64,000 nucleotides of DNA from Rhodanobacter sp. OK091 (GTDB taxonomy: Bacteria > Pseudomonadota > Gammaproteobacteria > Xanthomonadales > Rhodanobacteraceae), in contig NZ_FRCH01000005.1 of the NCBI RefSeq assembly GCF_900142825.1, positions 62,001-126,000 of the forward strand, read 5' to 3'. Under the pieces are notes generated by a model. The model had not been told where the DNA came from. It did not search any database and saw only the letters and a list, made by a program, of their open reading frames with translations. The position numbers were made by a program, and so were the translations under genes. This document shows positions 1-8,786 of this stretch, piece by piece; the stretch's first letter is position 1; each line of letters starts with the position of its first letter.

Positions 1-20
1 CGCCTAGCCCGGCTCTTCTC

Positions 21-100
21 TCATTTCTCACTCCTCTCCACTCATTTCTCGCTCCTCCCCACTCATTTCTCGCTCCTCCCCACTCACTTCTCAGCCTCAC
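21..100. repeat. CT-rich 21-bp tandem repeat, about 3.8 copies
   Basis: Three consecutive 21-bp units start at 21, 42 and 63, each beginning TCATTTCTC, followed by a shorter diverged unit from 84. Units 2 and 3 are identical. The array ends exactly at the stop codon of the neighbouring peptide transporter, so it lies in that gene's 3' flank. A related CT-rich block recurs near 38511-38550. It has no coding potential that I recognise. Confidence 0.85.
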
Positions 101-1602
101 TTCACCCCGTGCATCAGCCGGTTGATCAGCGGCGCGATCAGGAATAGCAATACACCACCGCCGAGCAGTATCCAGAAGCCCATGCTGTAGCCGGACAGCG
201 CCGACTCCACGGTCATCCCGGTTTCGCCGCTGACGCCAGCGGCGAACAGGCCGGCCAGGTTGTTGCCTATCGCGGTGGAGAGGAACCAGCCGCCCATGCC
301 CAGGCCGACCAGCCGTGGCGGCGCCAGCTTGGTCACCATCGACAAGCCGATCGGCGACAGGCACAGCTCGCCGGCGGTCTGCAGCACGTAGCACAGCACC
401 AGAGTCCACAGCGGGATCAAACCGTCGCTGCCGACCAGACGGGACAGCGCGTACATCAACACCGCAAAGCCCAGCGCATTGCCGATCAGGCCCAGCCCGA
501 ACTTGCGCGGAATCGACGGTTCGATGCGCCGCTTGTCCAGCCAGCCCCAGGTCAGCGCCACCAGCGGCGCCAGCGCCACGATCGCGATCGGATTGACCGA
601 CTGGAACCAGCCGATCGGGAAGTCCCAACCACCCAGATCGCGGTCGACGATGTGCTGGGCGAGGAAGTTGAACGAGCTGCCGGCCTGCTCGAAGAACATC
701 CAGAACAGCACGTTGAAGGTGAAGATGATCAGCATGGCGATCGCCCGCTGGATCTGCACGCGGCCGGTACGAATCGCCTCGATCACCAGCACCACGCCCA
801 CACCGAGGAACAGCGCCGTCAGCAGCCATTGCAGCATCACCGCCCCGGCGCGATCCATCAGCAGATAAACCAGCGGAATGGCCACCAGCACGCCGATCGC
901 CACATAGACCACACGCATCGGGCTGGCGACTTCCGGCGCCGGCATGCCGACCCGGCCGAGCTGGCGTCGACCGAACCAGAACCACACCAGGCTGATCAGC
1001 ATCCCCACGCCGGACGCGGCAAACACTACGTGGTAGTTGTCATGCGCCGGTGTGCCGAAGACGTGTCCGGCAAGATAGCTGGTGAGTACAGGCGCGATCA
1101 GCGCGCCCGCGTTGATGCCCATGTAGAACAGCGTGAAACCGCGATCGCGACGCGAATCGCCAGGGGCATAGAGCTGCCCTACCATCGAGGAGATATTCGG
1201 TTTGAACAGGCCGTTGCCGACGATGATCGTGGCCAGCCCGAGCATGAAGATCTGCTGGTTGGGCACCATTACCATGAACAGTCCGGCCGCCATCACCACC
1301 GCGCCAAGCAGGATCGCGCGCTGGTAGCCGATGACCCGGTCGGCCACGTAGCCGCCGAAGACCGCGGTGGCATAGACCAGCGCCAGATAGGCGCCATAAG
1401 TGCGGCTGGCCGAGGCCTGGCCGGCGTTATCGCCATCGAAGAACTGCGCCACGATATACAGCGTCAGCGCCCAGCGCATGCCGTAGAACGCAAAGCGTTC
1501 CCAGAACTCCGACATGAAGAGCATCCACAACGGGCGCGGATGGCCAAGCGTCTGCGGGTAGTCGGGCGCGGCGCCCGGCGGCGTATGGGTGGCTTGGCTC
1601 AT
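97..1602 (-). CDS. POT/PTR family proton-dependent oligopeptide transporter (copy 1)
   Basis: A 501-residue inner-membrane protein predicted to import di- and tripeptides with protons. The N-terminal EFWERFAFYGM segment is the ExxERF motif of the POT family, and TLFYMGINAGAL matches the PTR2 signature. The rest is about 14 hydrophobic segments. The reading frame is open another 68 codons upstream, but I place the start at the ATG at 1602 (MSQATHTPPG) because it is followed directly by the conserved N-terminus and preceded by GGGAAA. It is a tandem paralogue of the next gene, with which it shares long identical stretches, including the RLMHGV C-terminus. A terminator-like hairpin separates the two, so copy 1 may have its own promoter. 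Confidence 0.93.
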   Translation of the reverse strand: MSQATHTPPGAAPDYPQTLGHPRPLWMLFMSEFWERFAFYGMRWALTLYIVAQFFDGDNAGQASASRTYGAYLALVYATAVFGGYVADRVIGYQRAILLGAVVMAAGLFMVMVPNQQIFMLGLATIIVGNGLFKPNISSMVGQLYAPGDSRRDRGFTLFYMGINAGALIAPVLTSYLAGHVFGTPAHDNYHVVFAASGVGMLISLVWFWFGRRQLGRVGMPAPEVASPMRVVYVAIGVLVAIPLVYLLMDRAGAVMLQWLLTALFLGVGVVLVIEAIRTGRVQIQRAIAMLIIFTFNVLFWMFFEQAGSSFNFLAQHIVDRDLGGWDFPIGWFQSVNPIAIVALAPLVALTWGWLDKRRIEPSIPRKFGLGLIGNALGFAVLMYALSRLVGSDGLIPLWTLVLCYVLQTAGELCLSPIGLSMVTKLAPPRLVGLGMGGWFLSTAIGNNLAGLFAAGVSGETGMTVESALSGYSMGFWILLGGGVLLFLIAPLINRLMHGVK

Positions 1603-1739
1603 GGATTTTCCCGGTGATGGTCGGCACTTCACGTGCGGACACGTAATTTCTTGCGGGAAGATGTAATCGATGGCGGCACGCCGCGTCAAATGCGCTGCAA
1701 CACGGGACATCGGCCCCGCAAGAAAATGTGAACGGCAAA

Positions 1740-1775
1740 ATGCAGAAAGGCGGCCGATGGGCCGCCTTTCTGCAT
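1740..1775 (-). terminator. Rho-independent terminator of POT copy 2
   Basis: A perfect 16-bp stem (1740-1755 with 1760-1775) with a 4-nt loop GATG. On the minus strand it is followed by TTTTGCC. It sits 17 bp past the stop of POT copy 2 and inside the upstream region of POT copy 1. Confidence 0.8.
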
Positions 1776-1792
1776 GGCAACCAGTTTCCGGA

Positions 1793-3292
1793 TCAGCGCA
1801 CGCCATGCATCAGCCGGTTGATCAGCGGCGCAATCAGCAGCAGCAACGCGCCGGAGGCGGCCAGCAGCCAGAAGCCGAAGCTGAAGCCCGACAGCGCCGA
1901 GGCGGCGGTCATGCCGTGCTCGCCGGCGATGTAGCTGGCCAGCAGGCCGGACAAGTTGCCGCCGGCGGCGGTGGACAGGAACCAGCCGCCCATCGCCAGG
2001 CCCACCAGCCGCGGCGGCGCCAGCTTGGTCACCATCGACAAGCCGATCGGCGACAGGCAGAGCTCGCCCACGGTCTGCAGCGAATAACACGCTGCCAGCG
2101 GCCAGAACGGGATCATGCCCTGCGGGTCGATCAGATGCTGGAGCGCGTACATCAACACCAGGAAGCCCAGGCCGTTGAAGATCAGGCCGAAGCCGAACTT
2201 GCGCGGGATCGACGGCTCCATCCGTCGGCGCCCCAGCCAGCCCCAGGCCAGGCTGACCACCGGCGCCAGCAAGATGATGGTCAACGGACTGACCGACTGG
2301 AACCAGCTCACCGGGAACACCCAGTTGAACATCTTGCGGTCGACCAGGTTCTCGGCCAGGAAGTTGAACGAGCTGCCGAGCTGGTAATAGAACATCCAGA
2401 ACAGCACGTTGAAGCCGAAGATGATCAGCATCGCCCACACGCGATCCAGCTGGATGCGGTCGTGACGCATCGCCTCGGTGATCAGCAGCGCCGCGACGCC
2501 CACCGCCAGCAGCCCGATCAGCCATTGCAGGCCGATGGTGCCGACCCGCGACAGCAGCAAGTAGATCAGCGGCACCGCCGCCACCGCTCCCACCAGCACC
2601 AGCAGCGAGCGGGTGCGGCCTTCCATGCCGGGCAGCGGCCGGCCCACGCCGCCGAGCTGGCGCCGGCCGAACCAGAACCACAGGAAGCTCAGCAGCATGC
2701 CCACGCCGGCGGCGATGAACACCAGCTTGTAGTTCTGCTGCAGCGGCGTGTCGGTGAAGGTCGCAGCCAGCCAGCCGGTCAGCAGCGGCGCCACGAACGC
2801 GCCGGCGTTGATGCCCATGTAGAACAGCGTGAACCCGCGGTCGCGGCGAGGGTCGTCGCGGCCATAGAGCTGGCCTACCATGGAGGAGATGTTCGGCTTG
2901 AACAAGCCGTCGCCCACGATGACCATAGCCAGGCCCAGCAGGAAGACCGTCTTGTCGGCCACGATCAGGGTGAACAGGCCCGCCGCCATCACCAGGGCGC
3001 CGATCAGGATCGCGCGCTGGTAGCCGATCAGCTTGTCGGCCACGTAGCCGCCGAAGATGCCGGTGCCGAAGATCAGCGCCGTATAGGTGCCGAAGATCGC
3101 ACCGGCCCAGCCCTGCCCGGAGGGATCGCCGTGGTAGAACTGCGCCACCACGTAAAGCGCCACCGCCCAGCTCACGCTGTAGAACGCGAAGCGCTCCCAG
3201 AACTCGGTCATGAACAGCATCCACAGCGGGCGCGGATGGCCGAACAGCTGCGGATAGTCCGGTACGGCGTTTGTCTCGGCAATCTGATTCAT
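1793..3292 (-). CDS. POT/PTR family proton-dependent oligopeptide transporter (copy 2)
   Basis: A 499-residue paralogue of the downstream POT gene, predicted to be an inner-membrane di/tripeptide-proton symporter. It carries EFWERFAFYSV near the N-terminus (the Gly after FY in copy 1 is Ser here) and the PTR2 signature TLFYMGINAGAF. The start at 3292 is supported by AGGGGAAT about 5 nt upstream. It follows kynA on the same strand by about 105 bp. Substrate differences between the two copies cannot be read from the sequence. Confidence 0.93.
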   Translation of the reverse strand: MNQIAETNAVPDYPQLFGHPRPLWMLFMTEFWERFAFYSVSWAVALYVVAQFYHGDPSGQGWAGAIFGTYTALIFGTGIFGGYVADKLIGYQRAILIGALVMAAGLFTLIVADKTVFLLGLAMVIVGDGLFKPNISSMVGQLYGRDDPRRDRGFTLFYMGINAGAFVAPLLTGWLAATFTDTPLQQNYKLVFIAAGVGMLLSFLWFWFGRRQLGGVGRPLPGMEGRTRSLLVLVGAVAAVPLIYLLLSRVGTIGLQWLIGLLAVGVAALLITEAMRHDRIQLDRVWAMLIIFGFNVLFWMFYYQLGSSFNFLAENLVDRKMFNWVFPVSWFQSVSPLTIILLAPVVSLAWGWLGRRRMEPSIPRKFGFGLIFNGLGFLVLMYALQHLIDPQGMIPFWPLAACYSLQTVGELCLSPIGLSMVTKLAPPRLVGLAMGGWFLSTAAGGNLSGLLASYIAGEHGMTAASALSGFSFGFWLLAASGALLLLIAPLINRLMHGVR

Positions 3293-3397
3293 GGATTCCC
3301 CTGGATGGTTCCGGATCGGCGCAGTGCACGCCGCCCGGAATCGTGATGTCGGTAGATGTAATGGCTACTCGCGCGCAGCATCAATGTGCCACACGGT

Positions 3398-4246
3398 TCA
3401 GCTGCCCAGCACGGTGCGTACGTCCAGCAGCTCGGGAAAGAACTCCAGATCGAGCGCCTTCTTCAAAAAGCTCACCCCGGATGAGCCGCCGGTACCGCGA
3501 CGATGGCCGATGATCCGCTCCACGGTTTTCATATGGCGGAAACGCCACAGCTGGAAACTCCCTTCCACGTCCACCAGCTGTTCGCACATGTGATATTCCG
3601 GCCAGAAATCCGCACGACTTTCGTAGATGCGTTTGAGCACCGGCAGCAACGCCTCGCTGCGCCGATAGGCCTGGGTCCAGTCGCGTTGCAGCAGTTCGGC
3701 CGGCACGGCATGGCCGCGTCGCGCCAGGTAACGCAGGAATTCGTCGTACAGGCTCGGCGCTTCCAGCACCTCGCGCAGCTGGGCCTGCGCCGCCGGATCG
3801 TGGGCGAACACCTTGAGCATGCCGGCGTTCTTGTTGCCCAGCAGGAATTCGATCTGCCGGTATTGCAGCGACTGAAAACCGGACGACGGCCCCAGCACGC
3901 CGCGAAACTCCAGGTACTCCGACGGCGTCAGCGTCTCCAGTACCGCCCATTGCTCGAACAGCTGGCGCTGCACCTGTTTCACCCGCGCCAGTATTTTCAG
4001 GCAAGCGTCGATATCGTCCACCTGCAGATGCGTCACCGCCGCCTTCAGCTCATGGATCAGCAGCTTCATCCACAGCTCGGAGACATGGTGCTGCACGATG
4101 AACAGCATTTCGTCGTGATGCGGCGGCTGGCTCAACGGCTGCTGCGCCGACAGCAGCGTGTCCAGATGCAAGTAGCCGCCGTAAGTCATCTGGCCATTCA
4201 GGTCCGTCTGGATGCCTGCCTCGATATCACGCTGGTTGTCACTCAT
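3398..4246 (-). CDS. kynA: Tryptophan 2,3-dioxygenase
   Basis: A 282-residue cytosolic haem enzyme that opens the indole ring of L-tryptophan to N-formylkynurenine, the first step of the kynurenine pathway. Family hallmarks are [13 protein letters not shown], the distal-site segment [14 protein letters not shown], the substrate-binding region [18 protein letters not shown], and the C-terminal [19 protein letters not shown] carrying the likely proximal haem histidine. The start at 4246 (MSDNQRD) gives the usual family length; the frame stays open upstream but that part is not conserved. No other kynurenine-pathway genes are adjacent. It is divergent from the dehydrogenase operon and precedes the two peptide transporters. 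Confidence 0.95.
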   Translation of the reverse strand: MSDNQRDIEAGIQTDLNGQMTYGGYLHLDTLLSAQQPLSQPPHHDEMLFIVQHHVSELWMKLLIHELKAAVTHLQVDDIDACLKILARVKQVQRQLFEQWAVLETLTPSEYLEFRGVLGPSSGFQSLQYRQIEFLLGNKNAGMLKVFAHDPAAQAQLREVLEAPSLYDEFLRYLARRGHAVPAELLQRDWTQAYRRSEALLPVLKRIYESRADFWPEYHMCEQLVDVEGSFQLWRFRHMKTVERIIGHRRGTGGSSGVSFLKKALDLEFFPELLDVRTVLGS

Positions 4247-4449
4247 GCGGCTTCGTCGTCCTGCAAGGATTGACCATTTTAGCGGTTGCTGCGGTTCATG
4301 CCGTACGCCCACGAATGCTGCACCGTACCTTGCAGTGCAACATGCCGGCCTGTTATCAAGCGCGGTCTTGTTCGGACCTACGGCTCCCACCGACCCGGTA
4401 AAATGCCGTGTTCCATTGCTTCCCTTCTTCTATCACCCCGGAGCGAGTC

Positions 4450-5550
4450 GTGACCATCGCCGCCAAGTTTGAAATCGAATACCTGCAATATCTCGATGCC
4501 GAGGGCAAGCAGGTCCGTGACGATCTGCCCGAGTTTGCGAAAGACCTCGATCACATGGTCGAGCTGTACAAGCTGATGTTGTCGACCCGCGTGTTCGACG
4601 CCAAGTCGATCGCGCTGCAGCGCACCGGCAAGCTCGGCACCTACGCCAGCTGCCTGGGCCATGAGGCCGCGCATGTCGGCATCGGCAGCGCGATGAAGCC
4701 GGAAGACGTGTACGCGCCGAGCTACCGCGAATACGGCGCGCAGCTGTATCGCGGCGTGCAGCCGCGCGAGGTGTACATGTACTGGGGCGGCGACGAGCGC
4801 GGCAACGACTACCAGAAGGAACCCGCGCGGCACGATTTCGCCTGGTCGGTGCCGATCGCCACGCAATGCCTGCACGCCGCGGGTTCCGCGCTGGCGTTCA
4901 AGATCCGCGGCGAGAAGCGCGTGGCGGTCTGCACGATCGGCGACGGCGGTTCGTCCAAGGGCGACTTCTACGGCGCGATCAACATCGCCGGCGCGCAGAA
5001 CCTGCCGCTGGTCTGTGTCATCGTCAACAACCAGTGGGCGATCTCGGTACCGCGCAAGATCCAGTCCGGTGCGCCGACGCTGGCGCAGAAAGGCATCGCC
5101 GCCGGCCTGTTCTCGATCCAGGTGGACGGCAACGACATCATCGCCGTGCGCAAGGCGATGGAGGACGCGCTGGAGCGCGCGCGCAGCGGCCAGGGAGGCA
5201 GCGTGATCGAGGCGGTGACCTATCGCCTGGGCGACCACACCACCGCCGACGACGCCCGCCGCTACCGCGGCGAGCAGGAAGTGAAGGACGGCTGGGAAAA
5301 AGAGCCGATGAAGCGCCTGCGCAAGTGGCTGGTGGCCAAGAAAGTATGGGACGACGCAAAGGAAGAAGCCTGGAAGGCCGAATGCGACGAGTGGATGGAC
5401 AACGAGGTGAATGCCTACCTCGAGACCAGGACGCAGCCGGTATCGGCGATGTTCGACTACATCTTCGCCGAAGTCCCCGCCGATCTCGCCAAGCAGCGCG
5501 ATTACGTCCTCTCCCTTGAAAACCAGCTCGAATCCAAGAAGGGCCACTGA
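4450..5550 (+). CDS. pdhA: 2-oxoacid (pyruvate-type) dehydrogenase E1 component, alpha subunit
   Basis: A 366-residue thiamine-diphosphate-binding subunit of a heterotetrameric (alpha2beta2) E1 enzyme that decarboxylates a 2-oxoacid and acylates the E2 lipoyl group. The ThDP/Mg motif GDGGSSKGDFYGAINIAG followed by VNNQWAIS is clear. The GTG at 4450 is preferred as start because GGAG lies 6 nt upstream; an in-frame GTG at 4408 is poorer. It is the first gene of an E1alpha-E1beta-E2 operon with 3-nt and 20-nt spacings. Pyruvate is the usual substrate for this arrangement in Xanthomonadales, but a branched-chain substrate cannot be excluded. No E3 gene lies in the window. Confidence 0.88.
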   Translation: MTIAAKFEIEYLQYLDAEGKQVRDDLPEFAKDLDHMVELYKLMLSTRVFDAKSIALQRTGKLGTYASCLGHEAAHVGIGSAMKPEDVYAPSYREYGAQLYRGVQPREVYMYWGGDERGNDYQKEPARHDFAWSVPIATQCLHAAGSALAFKIRGEKRVAVCTIGDGGSSKGDFYGAINIAGAQNLPLVCVIVNNQWAISVPRKIQSGAPTLAQKGIAAGLFSIQVDGNDIIAVRKAMEDALERARSGQGGSVIEAVTYRLGDHTTADDARRYRGEQEVKDGWEKEPMKRLRKWLVAKKVWDDAKEEAWKAECDEWMDNEVNAYLETRTQPVSAMFDYIFAEVPADLAKQRDYVLSLENQLESKKGH

Positions 5551-5553
5551 GTC

Positions 5554-6534
5554 ATGGCACAAATCACTCTCATCGAAGCCGTCACCCAGGCGCTCGCCTA
5601 TGAAATGGCCCACGACGACAGCGTCGTGGTGCTGGGCGAAGACGTCGGCGTCAACGGCGGCGTGTTCCGCGCCACCCAGGGCCTGCAGGAAAAATTCGGC
5701 GAGCTGCGCGTGCTCGACACGCCGCTGGACGAAACCACGATTGCCGGCGTCACCGTCGGTCTTGCCGTGCAAGGCATGAAGCCGGTCGCCGAGGCGCAGT
5801 TCGAGGGCTTCATCTATCCGATGATGGAGCAGATCGCCTGCCACGCCGCGCGCATGCGCAACCGCACCCGCGGCCGGCTCACCGTGCCCGCGGTGTTCCG
5901 TGCACCGTGGGGCGGCGGCATCCGCGCACCGGAGCATCATTCCGAAGCGAACGAGCACCTGTTCACCAACATCCCCGGCCTGCGCGTGGTGATGCCGTCC
6001 TCGCCGGCGCGCGCCTACGGACTCCTGCTTGCCGCGATCCGCGATCCGGATCCGGTGATGTTCTTCGAACCCAAGCGCATCTATCGCCAGTACAAGGAAG
6101 AGGTGCCGGACGACGGCGAGGCTCTGCCGCTGGATGTGTGCTTCGTGCTGCGCGACGGCACCGACGTGACCCTGGTGACCTGGGGCGCGCAGGTGAAGGA
6201 GGCGCTGGAGGCCGCCGACGAACTGGCCCAGCAAGGCATCAGCGCCGAAGTGATCGACGTCGCCACACTGACCCCGCTGGATTTCGACACTATCGCCGAA
6301 TCGGTGCAGAAGACGGGCCGCTGCGTGATCGTGCATGAAGCGCCGAAGACCGCCGGCTTCGGCGCCGAAATCGCGGCACGGCTGGCCGAGGAATGCATGT
6401 ACGACCTGCTCGCGCCAGTCGAGCGCGTCACCGGCTTCGACACGCACATCCCGCTGTTCCGCCTGGAAATGAAATACATGCCGAGCGTGGAGCGCGTCGT
6501 CGACGCGGCCAAGCGCACTCTGGCTGCCAGCTAA
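5554..6534 (+). CDS. pdhB: 2-oxoacid (pyruvate-type) dehydrogenase E1 component, beta subunit
   Basis: A 326-residue transketolase-like subunit partnering the E1 alpha chain. Recognisable segments are LGEDVGVNGGVFRATQGL near the N-terminus, the LDTPLDETTIAGVTVGLA region, the R-[T]-R-G pyrimidine-domain segment, and the C-terminal transketolase domain (TLVTWGAQVKEALEAADELA). It starts 3 nt after the alpha-subunit stop, so translation is probably coupled. Together the two chains form the ThDP sites at their interface. Length is typical for the family. Confidence 0.92.
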   Translation: MAQITLIEAVTQALAYEMAHDDSVVVLGEDVGVNGGVFRATQGLQEKFGELRVLDTPLDETTIAGVTVGLAVQGMKPVAEAQFEGFIYPMMEQIACHAARMRNRTRGRLTVPAVFRAPWGGGIRAPEHHSEANEHLFTNIPGLRVVMPSSPARAYGLLLAAIRDPDPVMFFEPKRIYRQYKEEVPDDGEALPLDVCFVLRDGTDVTLVTWGAQVKEALEAADELAQQGISAEVIDVATLTPLDFDTIAESVQKTGRCVIVHEAPKTAGFGAEIAARLAEECMYDLLAPVERVTGFDTHIPLFRLEMKYMPSVERVVDAAKRTLAAS

Positions 6535-6554
6535 CCTTCAACGGACCCGATCCC

Positions 6555-7949
6555 ATGGCTGATATCAAGACGTTCTACCTGCCCGACCTCGGCGAAGGCC
6601 TGCCCGACGCGACCATCGTCGAGTGGCACGTGAAGGTGGGCGACAGCATCAAGCTCGATGCGCCGCTGTGCTCGATGGAAACCGCCAAGGCGGTGGTCGA
6701 TGTGCCCTCGCCGTACACCGGCAAGGTCACCAAGCTGCACGGCGCTCCGGGCGACATCATCGAGACCGGCGCCGCGCTGGCCGATTTCGAGCCGGACCCG
6801 AACGCGAAGCAGCGCGCCGAAGCCGAATCCACCGGCCATCACCACGGCCCCAAGAAAAGCGTGGGCAGCCCCGCCGCAGACGACCGCAAGGTGGTCGCTT
6901 CGGATGAAGGCGGCGAAGTCGAAGAGACCACCGCAGCCCGCGAAGACGAAGGCACCGTGGTCGGCGCGATGGTCAGCGGCAGCCATGTGCACGTCGAACA
7001 AGCCGCCAGCATCGGCGGCGTCAAGGCCGTGCCGGCCGTGCGTGCGCTGGCGAAGAAACTCAAGGTCGACCTCGCCCGCGTGCGGCCGAGCGGCGCCGAC
7101 GGCGTGGTGACGATGAAGGACGTGAAGGATGCGGCCGCGAACGGTTCGGCCACGCTCGGCGCCGCTCCGGCGCGTGCCGTGCCTGCCTCCGCCGGCCGCC
7201 ATCTCGCACCGGAGCTGCCGCAGCCGGGCCATGCTTCACAGGAACCGGCACGCACCGCCACTTCCATTGCCGGCAAGCCGGTGCGTACCGCGCCGCCTTC
7301 GCAGCAGGCCAGCGGCCAGCCCGAGCAGCTGAAGGGTGTACGTCGCAACATGGCCCGCGTGATGGCCGACGCCCACGCCCAGGTCGTGCCGACCACCCTG
7401 GTCGACGACGCCGACCTGCACGCGTGGATCGGCAAGCAGGACATCACCGCGCGGCTGATCCGCGCCATCGTGTCCGCCTGCAAGACGGTGCCGGCATTGA
7501 ACGCCTGGTTCGACGGCAAGAACCTCAGCCGCACCCTGCATCCGCACGTCGACATCGGCATCGCGGTGGATACCGACGACGGCCTGTTCGTGCCGGCGCT
7601 GCGGAATGCCGATGTGCTCGACGCCGCCGGCGTACGCGCCGCCATCAAGCGCCTTCGCACGCAGGTGGAAGATCGCAGCATCCCGGCGTCAGAACTGTCC
7701 GGCTACACCATCAGCCTGTCGAATTTCGGCATGTTCGCAGGCAGGTACGCCACCCCGGTAGTGGTGCCGCCGACGGTCGCCATCGTCGGCGCCGGCAAGC
7801 TCAGCCACGACGTGGTAGCAGTGATCGGCGGCATCGAAGTGCATCGCCGCATGCCGCTGTCGCTCACCTTCGACCACCGCGCCGCCACCGGCGGTGAAGC
7901 CGCGCGCTTCCTCAAGGCGATGCTGGACGATCTGGCGCTGCCGAACTGA
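6555..7949 (+). CDS. pdhC: Dihydrolipoamide acyltransferase, E2 component of 2-oxoacid dehydrogenase
   Basis: A 464-residue E2 core protein. It has one N-terminal lipoyl domain (residues 1-80) with lipoylation motif METAKAV (Lys45), an acidic/Ala-rich linker, a peripheral-subunit-binding domain around 156-190, a second linker, and the catalytic domain from about 240. The start at 6555 is chosen because the lipoyl domain begins immediately after it. The oddity is the catalytic motif: the usual HRxxDG reads HRAATGG here, so the aspartate position (445) is threonine. I believe a TGGEA variant exists in some proteobacterial E2s, so this may be a natural subclass. The gene ends the operon and is followed by a strong terminator. 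Confidence 0.9.
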   Translation: MADIKTFYLPDLGEGLPDATIVEWHVKVGDSIKLDAPLCSMETAKAVVDVPSPYTGKVTKLHGAPGDIIETGAALADFEPDPNAKQRAEAESTGHHHGPKKSVGSPAADDRKVVASDEGGEVEETTAAREDEGTVVGAMVSGSHVHVEQAASIGGVKAVPAVRALAKKLKVDLARVRPSGADGVVTMKDVKDAAANGSATLGAAPARAVPASAGRHLAPELPQPGHASQEPARTATSIAGKPVRTAPPSQQASGQPEQLKGVRRNMARVMADAHAQVVPTTLVDDADLHAWIGKQDITARLIRAIVSACKTVPALNAWFDGKNLSRTLHPHVDIGIAVDTDDGLFVPALRNADVLDAAGVRAAIKRLRTQVEDRSIPASELSGYTISLSNFGMFAGRYATPVVVPPTVAIVGAGKLSHDVVAVIGGIEVHRRMPLSLTFDHRAATGGEAARFLKAMLDDLALPN

Positions 7950-7968
7950 ACTCGCTACATCGTGCAAG

Positions 7969-8001
7969 AAAATGGGCGCCTCACGGCGCCCATTTTTTTT
8001 T
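7969..8001 (+). terminator. Rho-independent terminator of the dehydrogenase operon
   Basis: A 12-bp perfect stem (7969-7980 with 7985-7996), loop TCAC, running into nine T residues at 7993-8001. It lies 20 bp after the E2 stop. Confidence 0.95.
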
Positions 8002-8023
8002 ACCATGATACCCACCCGAGGCT

Positions 8024-8112
8024 GTAGGAGCCCGCTGGCGGGCGATGCTTTTGCTTTGATGTCTGGATGTGGAGATTCAGAACAAATGCATCGCCCGCCA
8101 GCGGGCTCCTAC
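8024..8112. repeat. REP doublet (GTAG-headed inverted pair, REPIN-like)
   Basis: Two 25-bp arms, 8024-8048 and 8088-8112, are perfect reverse complements. Each begins GTAGGAGCCCGCTGGCGGGC, and each arm is itself a small hairpin (GCCCGC/GCGGGC). The spacer is 39 nt. This is the form of a REP doublet mobilised by REP-associated tyrosine transposases (RAYT), whose elements begin GTAG. It lies between the operon terminator and the 3' end of the DUF6348-like gene. No RAYT gene is present in the window. Confidence 0.85.
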
Positions 8113-8132
8113 GACAACAAGAGGCAGCGGGG

Positions 8133-8786
8133 TCAGTAATCGCGCACGTCCAGCAACATGAAACAACGCGCGCTGTAGTCGCCGCCATGCGGCCATGCCA
8201 CTGCGGTCAGCGCCAGGGTTCCCGCTGTCCACAATTCGTTGTCGAGCAAAGCCTCGCTGCGCGAATCGTCGCCGCTGCCAGCATGGCTGTGCACCAGCCG
8301 AAGCCAGTGCAGCTCGGGCGTCAGTGCTTCACGTTTCAATGCGGCCTCGATCGCCGCCAACGCCTCGGCCGGCATGCTCATGGCATCGCCGTCCGCGCCT
8401 CGCACGTTGAACGGGCCGATGAACACGTCCCAGCTGCGCACGCCGATATCCCATGTGGCAATTCGCATCCGGCGATCGTCGGTGACATACCAGCACGCAG
8501 CCAGCAACACGTGGAACGCGCTCTGCTCGAATGCATGCAAGGCATCGCGGCAACCGGCTTCACCCGCGCCGAGGCCAGCGAAGCTTTCCTCGATGCGGCG
8601 GTCCTCGCTCAACACCACGTCGACATCGAGGCGACCCGGTTCGGTCGCGCTGCCCTCGTGCCACTCGGCACGGATCGCGGGGAAATCGCCGTCGGTGACC
8701 AGCCAACCGTCTTCGTCCGCGTCCAGTTCGACATCGTGCCGCTCGAACAACCGCAGCAGGTATTTCTGTAGCGCCGCACTATTCAT
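8133..8786 (-). CDS. DUF6348-like conserved protein
   Basis: A 217-residue acidic, soluble protein without signal peptide or membrane segments. It resembles a domain of unknown function (probably DUF6348) recalled from sequence style only; I recognise no catalytic motif. The start at 8786 (MNSAALQKYLL) overlaps the stop of the upstream YgjP-like gene by 8 nt, with GGAAATGGC as a plausible ribosome-binding site, so the two are translationally coupled. An in-frame ATG two codons upstream is also possible. Confidence 0.75.
   Translation of the reverse strand: MNSAALQKYLLRLFERHDVELDADEDGWLVTDGDFPAIRAEWHEGSATEPGRLDVDVVLSEDRRIEESFAGLGAGEAGCRDALHAFEQSAFHVLLAACWYVTDDRRMRIATWDIGVRSWDVFIGPFNVRGADGDAMSMPAEALAAIEAALKREALTPELHWLRLVHSHAGSGDDSRSEALLDNELWTAGTLALTAVAWPHGGDYSARCFMLLDVRDY

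Noticed and set aside
1670..3346. Long plus-strand frame opposite POT copy 2, rich in His, Gln and Arg
   Set aside because: Composition is that of an antisense shadow of a high-GC gene; the opposite strand encodes a clear transporter.
4378..6447. Long minus-strand frame opposite the dehydrogenase operon
   Set aside because: Antisense shadow with His/Arg/Val-rich composition; the plus strand encodes E1 alpha and beta.
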